Below, piece after piece: positions 24,426-24,788 of a stretch of 24,788 nucleotides of DNA; within the stretch, counting starts at the first letter, position 1, and every line of letters starts with the position of its first letter. The notes beneath the pieces are model-generated. The model was given only the letters and a program-made list of their open reading frames with translations, was not told where the DNA came from and ran no database searches. The position numbers and the translations under genes were made by a program. Origin of the DNA: a virus; the IMG/VR virus record IMGVR_UViG_3300028388_001115, positions 1-24,788 of that record. One strand, written 5' to 3'.

Positions 24426-24788
24426 ATGCCAGGATTAAGAAAAAAATCTGCGGTTCATGAAGAAGCTAGTGCGAAAGCAAAAGCTGATCTTCCTACTCAC
24501 GATCTGGGAGTAGAAGATGAAGAAGCGGATAATGAAACTTTAAAGAAAAAGGTCGGACAGCGAGAACTCGATAAGGGTGCTACTGCTAAGGCAAACGCTG
24601 ATCTTCCTACACAAGATGTTGCTGATGCTGATTACGAAGCCGATGGGATCAAAGTAGCTAACGACATGAAAGATGGTACAGTTTCAGAAGAAAAAGACGA
24701 GCAAGATATGGAAGTCGAAAAGAAACCTGAGCCTGCTGCTGACGGTAAAAAAGTCGCCGATGATATGGAAGACGGTACTATTGAGGAA
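24426..24788 (+). CDS. gp22: Probable prohead scaffold protein gp22, N-terminal part (3' partial)
   Basis: An ATG at 24426 with a strong AAAAGGAG site opens a frame that runs to the window end, 121 codons. The protein is highly charged (Lys, Glu, Asp, Ala) and low in hydrophobic residues, as expected for a core scaffold that is later digested. It contains two internal repeats: ASAKAKADLPTHD (residues 14-26) with ATAKANADLPTQD (52-64), and DGIKVANDMKDGTVSEE (73-89) with DGKKVADDMEDGTIEE (106-121). T4 places the scaffold gene 22 directly after 21. The identity rests on that position and composition, since the conserved helical scaffold region would lie beyond the window. It could instead be an extra core protein inserted before gp22. 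Confidence 0.6.
   Translation, partial: MPGLRKKSAVHEEASAKAKADLPTHDLGVEDEEADNETLKKKVGQRELDKGATAKANADLPTQDVADADYEADGIKVANDMKDGTVSEEKDEQDMEVEKKPEPAADGKKVADDMEDGTIEE

Overview
The window is part of the virion-structure region of a T4-like contractile-tailed phage (T4-type myovirus), all on the + strand and densely packed. The DNA is visibly AT-rich. The gene order and protein styles (tail-collar fibres, a DUF4815-like giant protein, GGTSGA-type beta inserts) most resemble marine T4-like phages such as those of cyanobacteria or Pelagibacter-type hosts. The host itself cannot be read from this sequence. No tRNA, CRISPR array, insertion sequence or metabolic gene was seen.

Layout. 1-561: end of an unrecognised structural gene cut by the window edge. 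592-2149: baseplate wedge gp8, split by a +1 frame change near 1859-1926. 2161-2439: a small unknown gene. 2510-8593: a giant 2027-residue baseplate/tail structural protein. 8595-9398: three small conserved-looking virion ORFs. 9414-13845: two tandem tail-fibre genes, each ending in a tail-collar domain plus a histidine-rich tip. 13865-14284: a membrane-anchored helical protein. 14265-16933: neck and tail-completion proteins gp13, gp14 and gp15. 16973-19136: terminase small and large subunits gp16 and gp17. 19229-21771: sheath gp18 and tube gp19. 21840-24788: head-assembly genes, namely portal gp20, a 51-aa lysine/glutamate-rich ORF, a 47-aa gp67-like core protein, prohead protease gp21, and the start of a probable scaffold gp22 that runs off the window.

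How the genes work together. gp20 nucleates the prohead. The gp67-like protein and gp22 form its core, and gp21 digests that core. gp16 and gp17 pump DNA through gp20, and gp13/gp14 then close the neck. gp19 and gp18 build the tube and sheath on a baseplate that includes gp8, and gp15 caps the tail. The giant protein and the collar-type fibres occupy the place where T4 has genes 9-12 and wac, none of which is recognisable here.

Regulation. Six exact copies of the T4 late-promoter octamer TATAAATA lie in intergenic gaps, ahead of the giant gene, gp16, gp18, gp19, the gp67-like gene and gp22. None was seen inside a gene on the + strand. Several are preceded by, or embedded in, hairpins, so transcription units appear to be separated by hairpin-plus-promoter junctions.

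There is no evidence here for a wholly new biological system. The points most worth following up are the gp8 frame change at a prfB-like AGGAGG-TGG-TGA site, the inverted repeats around late promoters, the giant protein, the shared GGTSGA modules, and the membrane protein placed between fibre and neck genes.
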